Shown: positions 1 to 13,800 of the stretch, in pieces
How the letters are laid out: each line of letters opens with the position of its first letter
How positions within the stretch are numbered: the first letter of the stretch is position 1
DNA from: Alviniconcha marisindica
Lineage: Eukaryota > Mollusca > Gastropoda > Provannidae
DNA: 64,000 nucleotides
Assembly (NCBI GenBank): GCA_018857735.1
Contig: JABMCL010002631.1
Span: forward strand, 548,001 to 612,000
Direction: 5' to 3'
Notes under the pieces: generated by a model
The model's database searches: none
Seen by the model: the letters and a program-made list of their open reading frames with translations, nothing else
What the model was told of the DNA's origin: nothing
Made by a program: the position numbers and the translations under genes

Positions 1-140
1 TCGAGCTCTTCGGTCCAGCAGTGAAAATTCTTCAAACTCTGCGGAATGAATAACCTCAAGTCTGCTGACGTCGGATCCTTCCGCTGCAAGCAGCTCAGCT
101 GAGTCTGGAACTCTTAGTCTAGGCTATACGGCTGCCGCAA

Positions 141-594
141 CCCTCCACCTCTCTCGTCTTTCAAGATCAATGTAAAAACTCACCTCAGTCTTAAAGCGCT
201 CAGTCGGTCTTGGTTCCTAATAACAATACACCTCCGTTTCTGTGCGTCAGGCCTGTATGGCATCGCGTGTGTCCCTCCACCTCTCTCGTCTTTCAAGATC
301 AATAGAAAAACTCACCTCAGCCTTAAAGCGCTTAGTCGGTCTTGGTTCCTAATAACAATACACCTCCGTTTCTGCGCGGGTGTGGCATCGCGTCAAACTC
401 CAAACACTGGTTTACGACATTCTTCCTTTGGAGGAAGGTGCCGGAAAGCGATGCTCGGAGTGTGGCATCATTTGTGTCCCTCTATCTCTCTCCTCTTTCA
501 AGATCAATATTAAAAACAAAAAACACACCTCAGTCTTAAACTTTTTAAAGCACTTAGTCGGTCCTGGTTCCTAGTAACAATACACCTCTGTTTC
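141..594 (+). repeat. Three diverged copies of a ~100-bp repeat
   Basis: Three direct copies start near 147, 275 and 480. Each begins with a pyrimidine-rich CCACCTCTCTC stretch, continues with CTTTCAAGATCAAT, CACCTCAGTCTTAAA and GTCGGTCTTGGTTCC, and ends with AACAATACACCTCCGTTTCTG. The last copy runs into a (GT)n tract at 596-620. No coding sense is visible. A 74-bp segment between copies 2 and 3 (392-465) reappears, split in two, near 52.7-53.2 kb. Confidence 0.75.
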
Positions 595-1036
595 TGTGTG
601 TGTGTGTGTGTGTGTGAGTGTGTGTTGCATCGCCGGCGTGTGTCAGTATATGTCATTCGTGTCGTCAGCGTGTGTGTGTTTGGGGAGGCCGGTGTAGTGT
701 GTGCTGGAGGGGCCGGAGGGGGGCAGCAGTAGGGGAAGTTATTGTTTTTCTCTCTCCAGTTGCTGTACAGCTTTGATTTTGTTGAAGTGTGTTTCACTTA
801 GCCTCAGTTATACAATTGACGTTTTGCTGTTCTGCACACTGTAAACTGTAGGTTATTATACAATTTCAACCGGGCGTTTCAACACACACACACACACACA
901 CACACCCAACCCCCCAAACCCGGCTTAACAACAATTGACACAACAACAAAGACATGTCGCTGAAGCGGTCGCGGCGGCCATCTCAGTCACCGACCGTCAG
1001 TGGCTCGGTTGCCGGTCGAGTGTTGCTTTACGTCCA

Positions 1037-1211
1037 TGATGATGATGATGAAGTGATGCTTTATGTCCTCAGGTGTCAGTTGACATATTAGGGACAAGTT
1101 GTGACCAATGCCGAATCACGGTGCAATAATTCTTTACGTCCACGGAAACCAGAAGGCTCGTTAGGACGGACAGTCCAGGACGTCCACCTCGACTCTCACA
1201 CAGCTCCTGAA
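1037..1211 (+). repeat. Dispersed repeat family A, copy 1
   Basis: About 175 bp: GATGATGATG, then TGTCCTCAGGTGTCAGTTGA, CATATTAGGGACAA, GTGACCAATGCCGAA, CTTTACGTCCACGGAAACC, and CACCTCGACTCTCACACAGC at the end. The same order of blocks recurs at 2421-2592 and 62126-62305, and inverted at 1455-1595. The family is unnamed here; its size would suit a SINE, but I see no clear pol III boxes. Confidence 0.75.
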
Positions 1212-1216
1212 CCATG

Positions 1217-1305
1217 CTTTACGTCCACAGAAACTGTAGGCTTATTAGGGACGGGGAGCCCAGGACGGCCACCTCAGTCGACTTTCACACAGCTCCTGAA
1301 CTCTG
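1217..1305 (+). repeat. Dispersed repeat family A, partial copy
   Basis: Only the 3' half of the family is present (CTTTACGTCCACAGAAAC through TTTCACACAGCTCCTGAAC), directly after copy 1. The 3' half has therefore been duplicated or inserted separately. Confidence 0.65.
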
Positions 1306-1454
1306 CCACACACCGTCAGTGGCCGCACCTTACAATCAGCCGTCGTGTGGCCGTCTGGCTGGTCAATGTCTAGAGAGCAGCAGGCTTTGGCATTGGGTCG
1401 GTCACTGATGGTCCGGCAACTAAGTCAGCCGTGCTCACGTCGCCCAAGGAGTGT

Positions 1455-1595
1455 AGAGAGTTCAGGAGCTGTGTGAAAGTCGAGGTGGCCGTCCTAATGA
1501 GCCTTATGGTTTCTGTGGACGTAAAGCAACATTGAACCAATGCATACGCATTGGTCACAGTTTGTCCCTAATATGTCAACCCGACATCCGAGGAT
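1455..1595 (-). repeat. Dispersed repeat family A, inverted copy
   Basis: This is the reverse complement of the family: GAGCTGTGTGAAAGTCGAGG, then TTTCTGTGGACGTAAAGCAA, then TTGTCCCTAATATGTCAAC. Together with copy 1 it forms an imperfect inverted repeat with a loop of about 240 bp. Confidence 0.7.
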
Positions 1596-2420
1596 ATTAG
1601 TATCGCCCAAGGAAGAACAGTTATGCGGCAACTCCAAGCACTGGCTTACGACATCCTTCCGACCGAAGACTCTTCATGTTCCCCGGGAAAAACGGGGTGC
1701 CTGTAAGCGAGTCCGCTGCCGGGGAGCCAGTGTGCGGCCGTACACGGCCGGCCGTAGGCCCTACACTGACTAGACTCATTTTGAAGAGGCCGTGCCGAGT
1801 CAATAACCGCGCGGCCGGAGAATAGGGCGGCCACTGACCCCGGCATGGACCATGGCCGGACCTACCCACTGAGTGGTTGCGACTCGTCAGAGATGAGTCA
1901 CTGGACCGACAACTGAGTCTTTACTGAACTGAATCAGTAGGCCCGCTGATTCATCACTGATTTTTTGCCGCTTCCTCCGAATTTACTCTACGGTAACTTT
2001 AAGGTCTTCTAGACCTAAATATCATGTAATGCCTCAACAAAATAATTATCTACTTGCCGTTTGCTTCATCGGTGGCTCCCCTTCCTCCGCCACTGACCCC
2101 CATCGCCCGGCCTCCAATGTTGCCGTTTCGAGTCAGTGACTAGTTCGGCAACTCAGTCATTGATGTTGCTTTACGTCCGCCGGACGGCCACGGCCACGAC
2201 TTTCGCTGACACGGCAGCTCAGCCGGTCCCGCTGTTTTTGTTGAAGTGTTGTCCACACGAAAACCGTAGGTCTATTGGGGACGGGAACCCAGGTCGGCCA
2301 CCTCGGCGACTCTCACCGGCACATCTCCTGAGGCTCTGAACTCAGTCCCGCTGAGCTCTGGGACAGTTGCCTTGTTCTTCTTCTGGCAAATGTCGGCTCA
2401 GTTCAGTTACGTCCACAGAC

Positions 2421-2592
2421 ATCGATGATGATGAAGTGATGCTTAATGTCCTCAGATGTCAGTTGACATATTAGGGACAAGCTGAGACCAATGCCGAAGC
2501 ATGGTTCAGTAATTCCGCTTCAGTTACGTCGGCCAACCAAGGCTCGTAGGAGACAGCTCGGGACGCACCTCGACGCTTCACACAGTCCTGAC
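2421..2592 (+). repeat. Dispersed repeat family A, copy 3
   Basis: It starts with GATGATGATGAAGTGATGC, includes TGTCAGTTGACATATTAGGG and ends in a shortened CACCTCGACGCTTCACACAG. Internal deletions separate it from copy 1. Confidence 0.7.
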
Positions 2593-2654
2593 TAGGACGG
2601 ACAGTTTAGCTAGTCTCGAGTGGGTACATATGGCAACGAGACATGCCGAGCATG

Positions 2655-2732
2655 TTCATATAGCTACGTCCACGGAACTCGTTAGCACAGCTCAGGACGG
2701 CCACCTCGACTCTCACACAGCTCCTGAACTAT
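2655..2732 (+). repeat. Dispersed repeat family A, 3'-end fragment
   Basis: TAGCTACGTCCACGGAACTC and GGCCACCTCGACTCTCACAC match the 3' half of the family. The middle is shortened. Confidence 0.55.
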
Positions 2733-3691
2733 GACACAGACATCGATGATAACGGCTGAGGCTTATAGTTCGGCCGGACGGAGAGCCGAGGACGGCCTCC
2801 TCAGTGTCGACCCGCTTCACTCAGTGACGCAACTCAGTCTGAGCCCCACGGCGGCTCTGGCCGTTCCACCCGCGGCGGCGGCTGTTCGTTTCAGTCAGTG
2901 TCAGTTGCTTTACGTCCCGACAGAAACCATCAGGCTCATCACTGAGTAGGGACGGTAGTGATAGTAGTAATTGGATTTTAATGTCCTGTCAACCACTGAC
3001 ACAGGTCACATCAGGACAGTCAAACTCAGGTCATAAACGGCCTTCTGTCACGTCAAATCTACAAAACCAACCAGTCACTGACTTCGCGGCAAACATAAAA
3101 CTCAGTGACACTGTGCGCATACACAAACATCAAACACAAATCTTTTGGAAGAGTTATTCCACTTCACCCCTCCGGTCAGTCACTGAGTGTCAAAGAGCAC
3201 ACCGCTAAAGGCTAAGACATGCTGGTATCGTCGACCATTCCGTCTAATTTATCAGTCAATACCGCCACTGCCAGATTAAAGAACTTAAATACGATAACAA
3301 ATAAAAATAAAAAAAGGCCGAATGGACAGACACAATACAAAATTTAAAAATGCTATATAAATGCATAATCATGTGACAAATACCAGTGCCGCAATGATAC
3401 CATCTACCAACTACTGATCATTTCCCAGCGGTTGCTCAACAAGAGCCGCCATTTACAAACTCAGTGAAAAGCCGGCTGCGGCCTTAACTGATGAAAAATA
3501 TTTGAGTTTTCTTGAAAAACAGGCCAGAATGGACCATTGCAGCAGAAAATGACAAGACAGAAGGAGCAAGAGGACTAGGCAGAAAAAAACAAGAGAGGAG
3601 ATAGGAAAGGGGAAAGTCAGTCACGAAACTTGCAGCCCTGAGACTGGTTCCACTGAGACAGGAGGGCATCAGCGGGACATCCGCCGCCCGG

Positions 3692-3838
3692 CCTCCCTGG
3701 GTTATAGCCGGGACGGGGAGCCCATAACGACCACCGCAGAGCAGGCTCAGTCAGGAACTGTGTGAAAGTCGAGTAGCCGTCCTGGGCTCCCGTCCCTAAT
3801 ACCACTGAACCTTCGGTTTCTGTGGACGTAAAGCAACA
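3692..3838 (-). repeat. Dispersed repeat family A, inverted 3'-half copy
   Basis: GGAACTGTGTGAAAGTCGAG, TAGCCGTCCTGGGCTCCCGT and TTTCTGTGGACGTAAAGCAA are reverse complements of the family's 3' half. Confidence 0.6.
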
Positions 3839-4840
3839 CGTACTGAACTGACCTGACTGACGACCACCTCAGTCGACTTTCACGTGACCGTTGCCGTTTA
3901 CACTTCCGATCCCAGGCTATAATAATTTAAGCGGCTTTTCACGGCTCATCAGTCTAGCCTTTGAACAAAACTGATTCATTTTGAGACGGCTCAGTAGTTG
4001 TCCTTTTAATTTCTAACCGTGCTGCGAACAGCGCACTGACGTGAATCAGTTTACGGCTCCAGTTAATGTTAAGTAAGTAAAGTTAATGTAGGCTATGCCA
4101 CACTTTTACTTTCAAGTATGCCCTGAACAATTTTAATAACCGCCGAACTTGAATGAGTCTTTTCGCGGACTCTGAAAACCCGCCGTTACCCGAAAGGCGT
4201 GTGTAGGCACAAACGAACGGCCACTATAACGCGATCAAAGTTATCAGTCTACGGCACGCCGCCGCAACCCGTCCTGTGACCAAAGGACGGTAGGTCATGG
4301 CTGCAGAGGCTGATCAGCTGCTTGAGTAGGCTACAGCGTGTATAGCTTCCCCTGACGGCAAAGTAATCGGGGTTACTGAACGTGACCAGATATTTCCGCG
4401 TTGACTCAAGTGAACGTAGTAACCCCAGGTCGCTGCGGGCCCTTTTCATACGGCTATCATCCCATTTCTTTAGTCTGGTGCTGGCTGGTTTATCTATGCT
4501 TGTATACTGCAAAACCCATCAGCCATAACGAGTAACCTCGCTGAGTTGTAGGCTAGGTGTGCATTAGATGTCTTGGAATATTATCCAATCGACAACCTCG
4601 TTACAAACTTTAGACGAGACTGGACCCAATCGCTGAGCAGTTCTTACGAAAAAAATCTAGGGTAAGGACATAGGAGGCTAAATTTAGAAGGTGATGGTAC
4701 TTGTGCAGTATTGTAGGATCAAAACAGTTGTACGGCAGGAGCTCCGAGAACATCGCGGATTGACACAATTTCATTTTTGATGAAGCTGTGAAAACCGTAG
4801 ATATGTGATCGACTGGAGCAACAAGTTGTCAGCAAGCAAA

Positions 4841-7800
4841 ATGAGCGCTTCTGCATCAAGTGGAACTCGAGACCGACGAAGAAAATTCAAGTTGGTCATA
4901 CTCGGCGATGGAGGTGTGGGGAAAAGCGGTGAGTAAAATAACAGACATAGCCTACACACCGCTTCTGCCATTTCAGAGGAGTTGCAGTCGTCTAGTGCTC
5001 TCTCTCTCTCTCTTTGTCATGTTTTGTTAGTTCGTAACAAAGGCTACGCAAGGAAATACGCAAACGGTATAGGTCATGAGCAGATGATGTCTTTGGTGAG
5101 TGAGCCCACGGGAAAGCTCGTCGGTGGACATGTTTACTTGGCTAAGGCCAAGGTAGGACAGTGTGCAATCAGATTTTCAAATCAACTCGGCTTCTTTTAT
5201 AGTTTTAAAGTGTTGTTCTTCTGACGTATTGAAGCATTGTTTGCTCACTCTGACAGTGTGTGTGTCAGTGTGTGTGTGCTACCTAGTTCCTCGATGATCA
5301 AGGTATACGTAAATCATTATCACGAAGAGAGAGAGAGAGAAAAAAAAAGTGTTTGACATAATTTGTCTTTGTTTCGGGCACTGAAACTGAAAGTGAAACC
5401 CCTCTCACGATCAGTAGCCTGAGCAGGACATGTAATGATGTATGTCAAAGCAAGGGATGTAAGCTTGATGCATCTGTGGTGTAGAAATTCGTTCCTTGTA
5501 CCACTACCAGTCAGGTGCCCTCGATAATCATAATCATTATCACGATGAGAGAAAATAAAGTGTGTTTGACATTTGTTTTTGATTTGGGCACTGAAAGTGA
5601 AAATCCTCCCACAGTCTGCTGGCAGACTCTGAGCAGGACATGCATGTGTCATTGTATGTTAACCTGGAGTATGAACAAAGACTCATGACACTAAAATTAC
5701 CAAGCTTGGAACACAGAACAGCAAGAGGGGATATGATGGAAACTTTTAAAATTAATTTAATTATACATGGTTATTATGATTACAAGACTGTTTGTTCTTT
5801 GTTCAAGCTGCATAAATCTGCTGGAACTAGAGGACACCCTTTCAAACTACATAAGAAGACAGTTCTTACTAATCAGTATGCACATATTTTTACTAACAGA
5901 GTTATAATACAACTGGAACAGCTTGCCATCCAACGTTGTATTAACTGAAACACTAAACTCTTTCAAAAACCTTCTAGATAAATGTTGGAAACATAATAAT
6001 TAATAAATATTATATGGCATATTAACTGATAAAAACAAGCCAGGTCAGTTTATACAGTACTCCAAAAGAATAATGTTGAGCGTAATATAAACCAAAACAC
6101 AAATTAGCAGGCAAAAGGCTATAAACTATAAAGCCTCTGAGCTGTAATCTGATATGCTATATATATATATATGGTATCAATCATTGTAGGATGATTGATC
6201 ACAATGCATCTGAGATGCAGGAAATTGTTCCTTGGGGCTACCAAAGTACCACTGTACCAGTCAGTTTTGGATTTGTTTTGGTCATCTATTGCTACATTAT
6301 CTACCTAACCAGTTGTGACTGTACTGGTTACTTTTTGTTCTGGTTGAGTAAACATCCCTTTCTTGTTATCTCAACCAAGGGAGGCCTCTCTTCCTCAGGT
6401 GGAGTTTCAGAGTTCAGAATAATATTAATAATAACATAATAATGAATGTTTCTAAAATGCAAATCTCTGTCCAAGTCACACTCACAGTCAACAGCCTAGC
6501 TCTGTTTTTATGTTAGACTCTTTGACAAAGAGTAACACAAAAATAGAGCTTGGCAGTTGATTATAAATGTATCTGTGAGTGAGACTGACACATTAATTCT
6601 TTTCCATTAAGATATAATAAATCTCATATTGCAGAGTGTACTGTAAAGATTGACAACTAATTAATGGTAAGGAGTAAGGAGAATGTATGCGCCAAAAGAA
6701 GATGGGACACAGATTAAAAAGACAGTATTTTTTTCATTAATGTTGATCTGCCACTGTTAGTCATTTGCATTAAAAACATTATACAAATAACAAAAAGAAA
6801 AAATTCCTAACATATATTTTTGTTGAAGTGTTGTAGTGTTTTTTGTATCTGTCTTCTTTTGGTCAGTACATTCTCCTTGTTCTTTCATTTGCATTTAAAA
6901 TGTTTTTATACAAACGGAAAAGAAATCCCGACAAATATATTTTTGTCAAAGTTTTGTAATACCCCTGTCCTGTCTTCTCTTGGTCAGTACATTCTCCTTG
7001 TTCTTGACAGCTTCTTCCTTCTTACCAGCAGCCATTTCCGTTTTTCCTTTTAACCAACAAATGTTTATAATAATATAAAAAAATAAATGTGTTGTTTCAC
7101 TTTCAGCTCTGGTGATCCAGTTTGTGGCTCACAGATTTCAGGAATATCATGACCCTACAATAGGTGAGTAATGTATTGTGACGTGTAGTATGTCACTTTA
7201 TCAGGTATTCGTATGTCCATTGCTCTGAAAGTAAACAAGTCTCATGTGGATTGAACATAGCTGTTGCACCCATTGTATTGTTCACAGGGTGAGGGACCAG
7301 TCTGTCAACCAGAAAAGACATTTGATTGTTTCCTTGCATTTTAGCTGAATTTTTGTTTTGTTTTTTAAAATTATTATTTAAAATAAATAAATATATATAT
7401 ATATATAAAATTATAGTATTTTTTTAGCACATTTTCTCATACCATTCCATGCAAGTTGACATTTTCGGATTTGCACCTGATTATGGCTGGTGTTACAGTT
7501 TATCAGCTCTCTAAAACCCTAGTAAAAGTATGTTTTAATAATTATGGTTATTGACCTCAAGAATGAAAAAGAACTGCTCATGTTCTTTTTGATGCAATTT
7601 TAAAAACTTGAGTCATCGCATTACTCTTTGTAAGGTTACCAGTATTTTCATGTTGTGTAACACAGTAAGGTACCTAACAATGGTGTCCAGTGAAATTATC
7701 AATCTTTCTGTCATGATCATGTGGCATATTATGAATAAATTATGCATTTTCAAGACCCCCCCCCCCCCCTTCTTTTTTTTGGAGTGGTTTTTACGCATAT

Positions 7801-10800
7801 GTGCATGCATGCACACATGGGTGTGGGTGGGTGTTCCTGCATGTGTGTTGTGTGCATGAATACATGTGTGTGTACTGTAAGGAGTGTGTTCTGGTTCTTT
7901 TAACCGTCTTTATGGACACAGTTCTTCAGACAACAATTATTGTTGGAAATTATGCCATTTTGTAAAGGAGAGTGCGACTGAAGGTTTGGAAAAATCAGAG
8001 AATGCTTCTTTTTATTCATCCTTGCTGACTACACTGGGAGACCAATAGCACTGGTGACCTTGACCGTTAGTCTTTGGGTCGTCTGGGTTGCTTGACACAG
8101 TTACAGTGTAAAGAGTGTTGTTGCCTTTCCAGCAGTCCTCCCTCAGCCACTTGTGGTTTTGGCAGTCCTGCAGGATGCGTTCTGCTGTTGCCAGCTCTGC
8201 TTCTCAGCAAAGGTATAGGTTGTTTCGGTGCAAGCCAGAGTTTCCAAACATTTTGCTTGAGCTTTTTGTGGCCTGTTTGCAGACAAAGGATGAGCTCCTG
8301 CTCTCTTTGTGTCAGCAAGTGGTATTCAGTCATCTGTCTGCTTTGGAGTCTGGCTACAGGCCTGGATGAATGTCTTAATTTCTGTTCAGTTCGGTTCGGT
8401 TCAGGATGGTATCTATGCACTCAGAAATACCCATGTGTGCTCCACCCCGTCCCTCAGAAGTTTCCCCATCGTTGCCTTTGAAATGGTTCCAGTGTTCATC
8501 TGATTGACGATGGCCCTCTCTCATCCTTTCAAGGAAGATCGTCCAGGGTTTCCTCTTTCAGTGCCTCTCTTCTCCAAGTGATCAATGATGTGATGTCCTT
8601 GGCTTTGTGCCCACAGGTAGTGTCTCAAGCTTCTCAACACTTCAGATCTTCTGAGAAGCAAGCCTCTTATGAAGGTTGCTTTGCCTGCCAGTCTTGTCTG
8701 CTTGGTCGTTTCCCTTCACCCCGGCATGTCCAGGGCAGTACACCCACAGGGGTTTTCAAAGGTGGATGTTGACCATCAACACATTCCAGTCCGGGCTTCC
8801 CATTTCACTTTTTGTAGCAAGCTCATTAAATCTGTGTTTCATTTCTGAAAGCAGTGTTGTCCTCCTGGTCTCACTTCACTTTTGCCAGTTTATCTGCAGC
8901 TGTATTGCCTGTTATGCCACGGTTGGAAGGAACCCACTGTAGTACAGGGTGCCCCGTCTGCTGACTTACTGTACAAAGGGCTTCTCCAAGCTAATCCAGT
9001 TTACCATTTCCTAAGGCATCAGGCAGGGAAACTTGAGACTGTTATTCCATCACTATCGTGTAACTGTTTATCCATAATATCAGTGTTAAGAGGGTGTCAA
9101 GTGCGTTTAAAGTGCCTTCCTCGTGTCCCATAACATACTCTTTTCCATCTTCACAGAGGATGCTTATGAACAACAGTGCCGCATTGATGGGGAACCTGCC
9201 CACTTGGATATTCTGGACACAGCAGGACAGGTGAGGTTTGATTACATCTCCTGGTTACACCTGTGTCATTATGCTTCCAGGAGCTTTAGAGTACTGACCT
9301 TGTTTAACCCTATAGAATGCTTAATGTATCACTTATCATTTTCATTACATATATATATATATATCTATATATAGTATATACATGCAGCTGTATTTTTTTA
9401 AAGTCAGCATATATATATATATTATAAATGTCTCTTCACTGTCTTGTAGTCATAGCAAATGTTTTGTTTTAGGATTTCATAGTTAGCTTTCAGATTGTCT
9501 TCTTACACCAACTGATTTCACTTACCACAACTATTTAGTTTCTCTTTATAAAATGTGAGGTATTTTTGTTTCTTTCTTCTTCAAGTTTTATATTCCCTTA
9601 GCAAACAGAAGGGGAAGGCTTGGGGTTGTAGGAGAACCACCCCATCTTGTCAGGACAGTATCTTCTGAATCCTGGGCCCCTCTAGTTTTACAAACAGACA
9701 TGTATATATGAATCTTATGACTGGGCATCACCAGAACTGGAAGGGCTAAACAATGGTTTGGAATGCTATTTTAGAGGTCAAGGTCACACTGAGGGGTCAG
9801 GTTTTCTGGACTGAATCTTTCTTGACCATGTGTAATGTGCTGTGCTATAGTTTGGTTTCCTGTCTTTGGGGCCAAGGTCACAGGGTTTGAATTGTCAGTT
9901 GATACTTAACCCTCACGTGCAATTGCTCAAAACCCTTGCATTTTATATGCAGCTCTGTATGACAGAATGCATTTTAATTCAAGGCTTTAAGCAGTCTCTC
10001 ACTCAGTTTCTGTCTCTCTGGTGTCGTGGTGTCACATCGGTTGTTAGAACATTATCAACTTTGACAGCTGCCAGGCAAGGGTGGGTGACATCAAAGATTC
10101 AAATGAGGTCAGTGGTAGTTCACTGCCTACATCAGTTTCTGGCTGCATTACTAGTTTCCCGCCTTTTATTTGCATGCCATGCGGGACCCACCACAGTTCA
10201 CAACTTAGCATAACTGATAATGTTGCAAAGGACAATGCAGTAAAAAAAAAAACGGACTATTTTTTCCATTGCCATGATGGTAGTTCTGAACCAGTTCCTT
10301 CCACTAGCTCAGAGCCAGTTGACAGCAGCCTCCCTACTCGGGATGCTTTAGGCCCCTGTATAGCACAGCATCTGGGAGCCCTTTTAAAGTTTGACAAAAC
10401 TAGCTTGGGCGTGCATGACTCATATCTAAGGGTGTTAGGTCTGGTTATAAGCTAGCTACTGTTGAAAATAAACTTCCCCAAAGTGTTTTTTGAAGAACGA
10501 GACACCTCCAGGTGCATTCTTGTAAAGTTATCTATTGCCTGTGCCTGGAAAGGGGCAGAATCCATTTTATATCTGTTATTTTTAGCTCATGACACAGTTT
10601 TGCTTCAGTGCTAGACTGTGCAGTTTAATGATTTTCAGACTCAAATGCAGCATTCAGATCTGAGGGGGAAAAGAAAGAGAGAAAAATAGGGAGGGTGTGG
10701 GGGGAGCTTTGCCAATCTTGAAACAGCACAGGCTAAGTTTGTGTCTGTGGGCATTCTGTTGAACTTTACCAGTATTAGAACAGTGGAAGTCCTTCATAGG

Positions 10801-13800
10801 CAAAGTGGCTTGGAATATCAGAATCAGATCCCCCTTGAAGAAATTTGTCTTCAGTATGATTACCTTGAAAAGTTGAACACATTTGCAGACTGCAAGAGAG
10901 AGTACAGTTAGGGATGTTATTTATCAATTACTTTATCTTGAGCTGTTCTTAAAAGAGTTTGTTTTAAGAGGATTTCACTGTACTTGAATTAGATATTTAT
11001 GGTATTTAAACAATTAAAAAAATGAAATCTCTGCATTGACTTTTAATAGTTAAATGAGTTTTTATTTTCTTATTGCTCATAAAGACACATGCCCATTGCA
11101 ACTATGTACCCCAGAAGAACACATGCGTACAGACAGTGAAAACATGTCACCAGCTTACTTAAGCTATATTAGCTGCACACATTTGTGGGATCCTTTTACA
11201 TTTAGACCTTTTTCAGTTTCAATTTTGTCTTGTGCTATGTGCGCTCAGGATTCAAACGGCTCTGATATGGTAAGACAAAATACCAGTACCTAATATTGCA
11301 GTAATTTGGCTATGACTGTACTGATGTTGTTAGTGAGTGTATACTGTCGTGGCGTGACCAGACAATATCTATAACAAACGATATGGCTGTGACTGTAGTG
11401 ATGTTGTTTGTAAGTGTTTACTGTGCTGATTTAATGTATTGATATATATGTCAAGTTTGTGGGAGTATGTATAGACGTAATTGATTTGGGTGAAATAGAG
11501 ATGTGTTTTCATGGTCAACAGCATTTCTGAGGAGTTTTGTAGATGACTGATTTGTTGGTTGATAGTGATTGTTCAGTCAAGGGATTAACCAGTTGAATTT
11601 GATGAATGATCAAGTGTATGTTGATTAATTTTTACCAAACGGTAAAGCTGTGATGTGTCTAACATGCCATGTGAATGCATTTCATCATCCTAAGTGTTTT
11701 GGTAACTTTGTTGTCAGCATCATTGTAATCTAACACTAACTTTCAAATACATTTTGAGTAAATTGAGATCTATTATCCCTATGTTGTTATACTGAATGAG
11801 GAAGACAGGACAAGGATTAGATTGTAAGAAAGTCACTTTTTTTCTTTTTCTTTTTAAAGCACTGCAAAGCAACAGCTGGTTCTCTCTGAGCTATGCTGTA
11901 CAGTATAATGATTCACACAGTGAATCAGGTGATTGACATGACATTGTGTTGGTCTTGCCAGTGACATGATGGTGTTTATACTGTTAACTGTGATTGTGCA
12001 GTGTGCCTCTTCCTGCATCTGTGCCCCTGAATTGTTTGCCTGCATGGTCTACCCTCTTATTGTATGAGGTCAGCGGAGAACAATTTGTAGCCATAGCAGG
12101 GTTCTTACGGTCTTTGAAAGCTTGGGGAAATATATATTATATGATTGCTGTTTAGAAGGTCTTGAAAGTCTGTGAAACATCAATAATTCAGTCTTTCGGA
12201 ATTTGTGAATTTTAACTTCGCCTGTCAAACAGAAATACTGTTACTAGTGAGTGATTTGCTGACTTTCAGAATTGAACACACTTGACCGGATAGCTTCATA
12301 TCTTGGATGTTATGTACATTATAATCATGAAATAGCAATACTTTGGCATGCAAGCTGTGAAGTAGAGTGAGTATGAATCAAAGGTCTGTAGGTGAGTAAT
12401 GTGTCAAGTTTGAATTTGAATTTGAAAAAACATGATCTTGAAAGTCTGCAGTGAAAAGTTGGTAGGAACCCTGCATAGGCTCTGTAGGTGTCTTGAAGTT
12501 GCAGGGTCAGTAAAGGAGAAAATGCACAGTGTATGTGTACAGTTCAGGCTGCAGGGTTTTGCGTTAACCAGTAGTTTTCAGCATTTCTTACTGATCAAGA
12601 TCAGCATATACCGCTCTTCTTTTTTGAAAGATCAGCAGTCAGTCAGACATATCACTTATCAGCTATTTTTTGTTCAAAACAGAAGAAAAACTAATGCAGC
12701 AGAGAGACAGAGAGAATATGTGTGCGTGTGTGTTTTCTAGAAGGGAAGGGAGCTGGGTGTTTGCTAGTGAAGCTCTAATAGTGGAATATAGGTGGTGTGT
12801 ATCTGACTGGTTACAGTGATTGGCTGACTGGTTTCCATGAACCACTTTACCATATAGATGTCACATTGGTTTGAAAATATGTCTAGTGGGATCACTGCAG
12901 TTGTGGGGAGCCAGTGCATGCAAATGAATTGCTGTGCATAAATACATACATACATATTGTATATATTATATGACTGTAAATTGATTATGAAAAAAAAATA
13001 ACATGAACAAAATCATGTTGGTGATCATAAATTTAAGATTTGGTTTCACACTTTGCTCAAATTCTGCAGGTAAAATGTTCCTGTGCTGTATTTTGTGGTC
13101 AGGGACTGTTTTTTAAAATTTATATATATATATATATATATGCTTCAAACATCAAACAGATAATGTGTTTGATTACAATAGAATTTGTTTGTGCAGTGAC
13201 TTACAATACATTCATGTTTGTGAAACTGAATAGACACCAAACATGTGTTGTTTATTTGTAATTATGGTATGGTTTGATTGTCTCTTATTGGTTCATTGCA
13301 CTTAAATGCCAGTCAGAGATGTACACAAATGAAACATAATTCTCTTTATTTTTAGAAGACATGATAACATTAGTTGTTTGCTACAGAAATCTTCTTGAAA
13401 ACTTAGAATCTGTGTTACCGACTGGTATTTTAGTAGACCTAAATTTGCATTGTGAGATCCATCATTTTGTTGTTGTTTGGTGTAAATCTGTTACGGAGAT
13501 TTCTTTTTTCACTTTTTATTTTATTGTATTGTATTGTTTGATCTTTGATACAAAAAGACAGTTCAGAGTAAAACTATTTAAATCTTGAAGTTTTCATTGA
13601 AATGTGTTTTCCTTTCTCACCCCGTCCCCACTTCTCCTTTTTTCCTTCTCTTTTTTCTTTTTTCTCTTTTTTTTTTTAAATATTAAAATATTAAAATAAT
13701 TCAACCCTTTGAAGTCTACTTCAGTAGCTTAAAGTGTGAAAGTTGCATGCAGCTGTATCCCCTTCTTGCTGCTTATGGTGACTGTTTTTATCATTTTAGA

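Larger units (their letters stand above)
596..4300. other. Gene-free repeat mosaic with CACTGA/TCAGTC excess
   Basis: I found no exon here. The sequence is a patchwork of dispersed-repeat fragments in both orientations, richer in GC than the rest of the window. Words such as CACTGA, TCAGTC, ACTCAGT and GGCCG recur dozens of times between about 1.4 and 4.3 kb, for example near 1895, 2131, 2820, 2890, 3070, 3170, 3615, 3838 and 4033. They are not in a regular tandem array. ORFs in the region carry no recognisable domain. Confidence 0.5.

Noticed and set aside
8074..8481. 135-codon plus-strand ORF
   Set aside because: It is antisense to a LINE fragment, whose RNase H motifs are on the minus strand.
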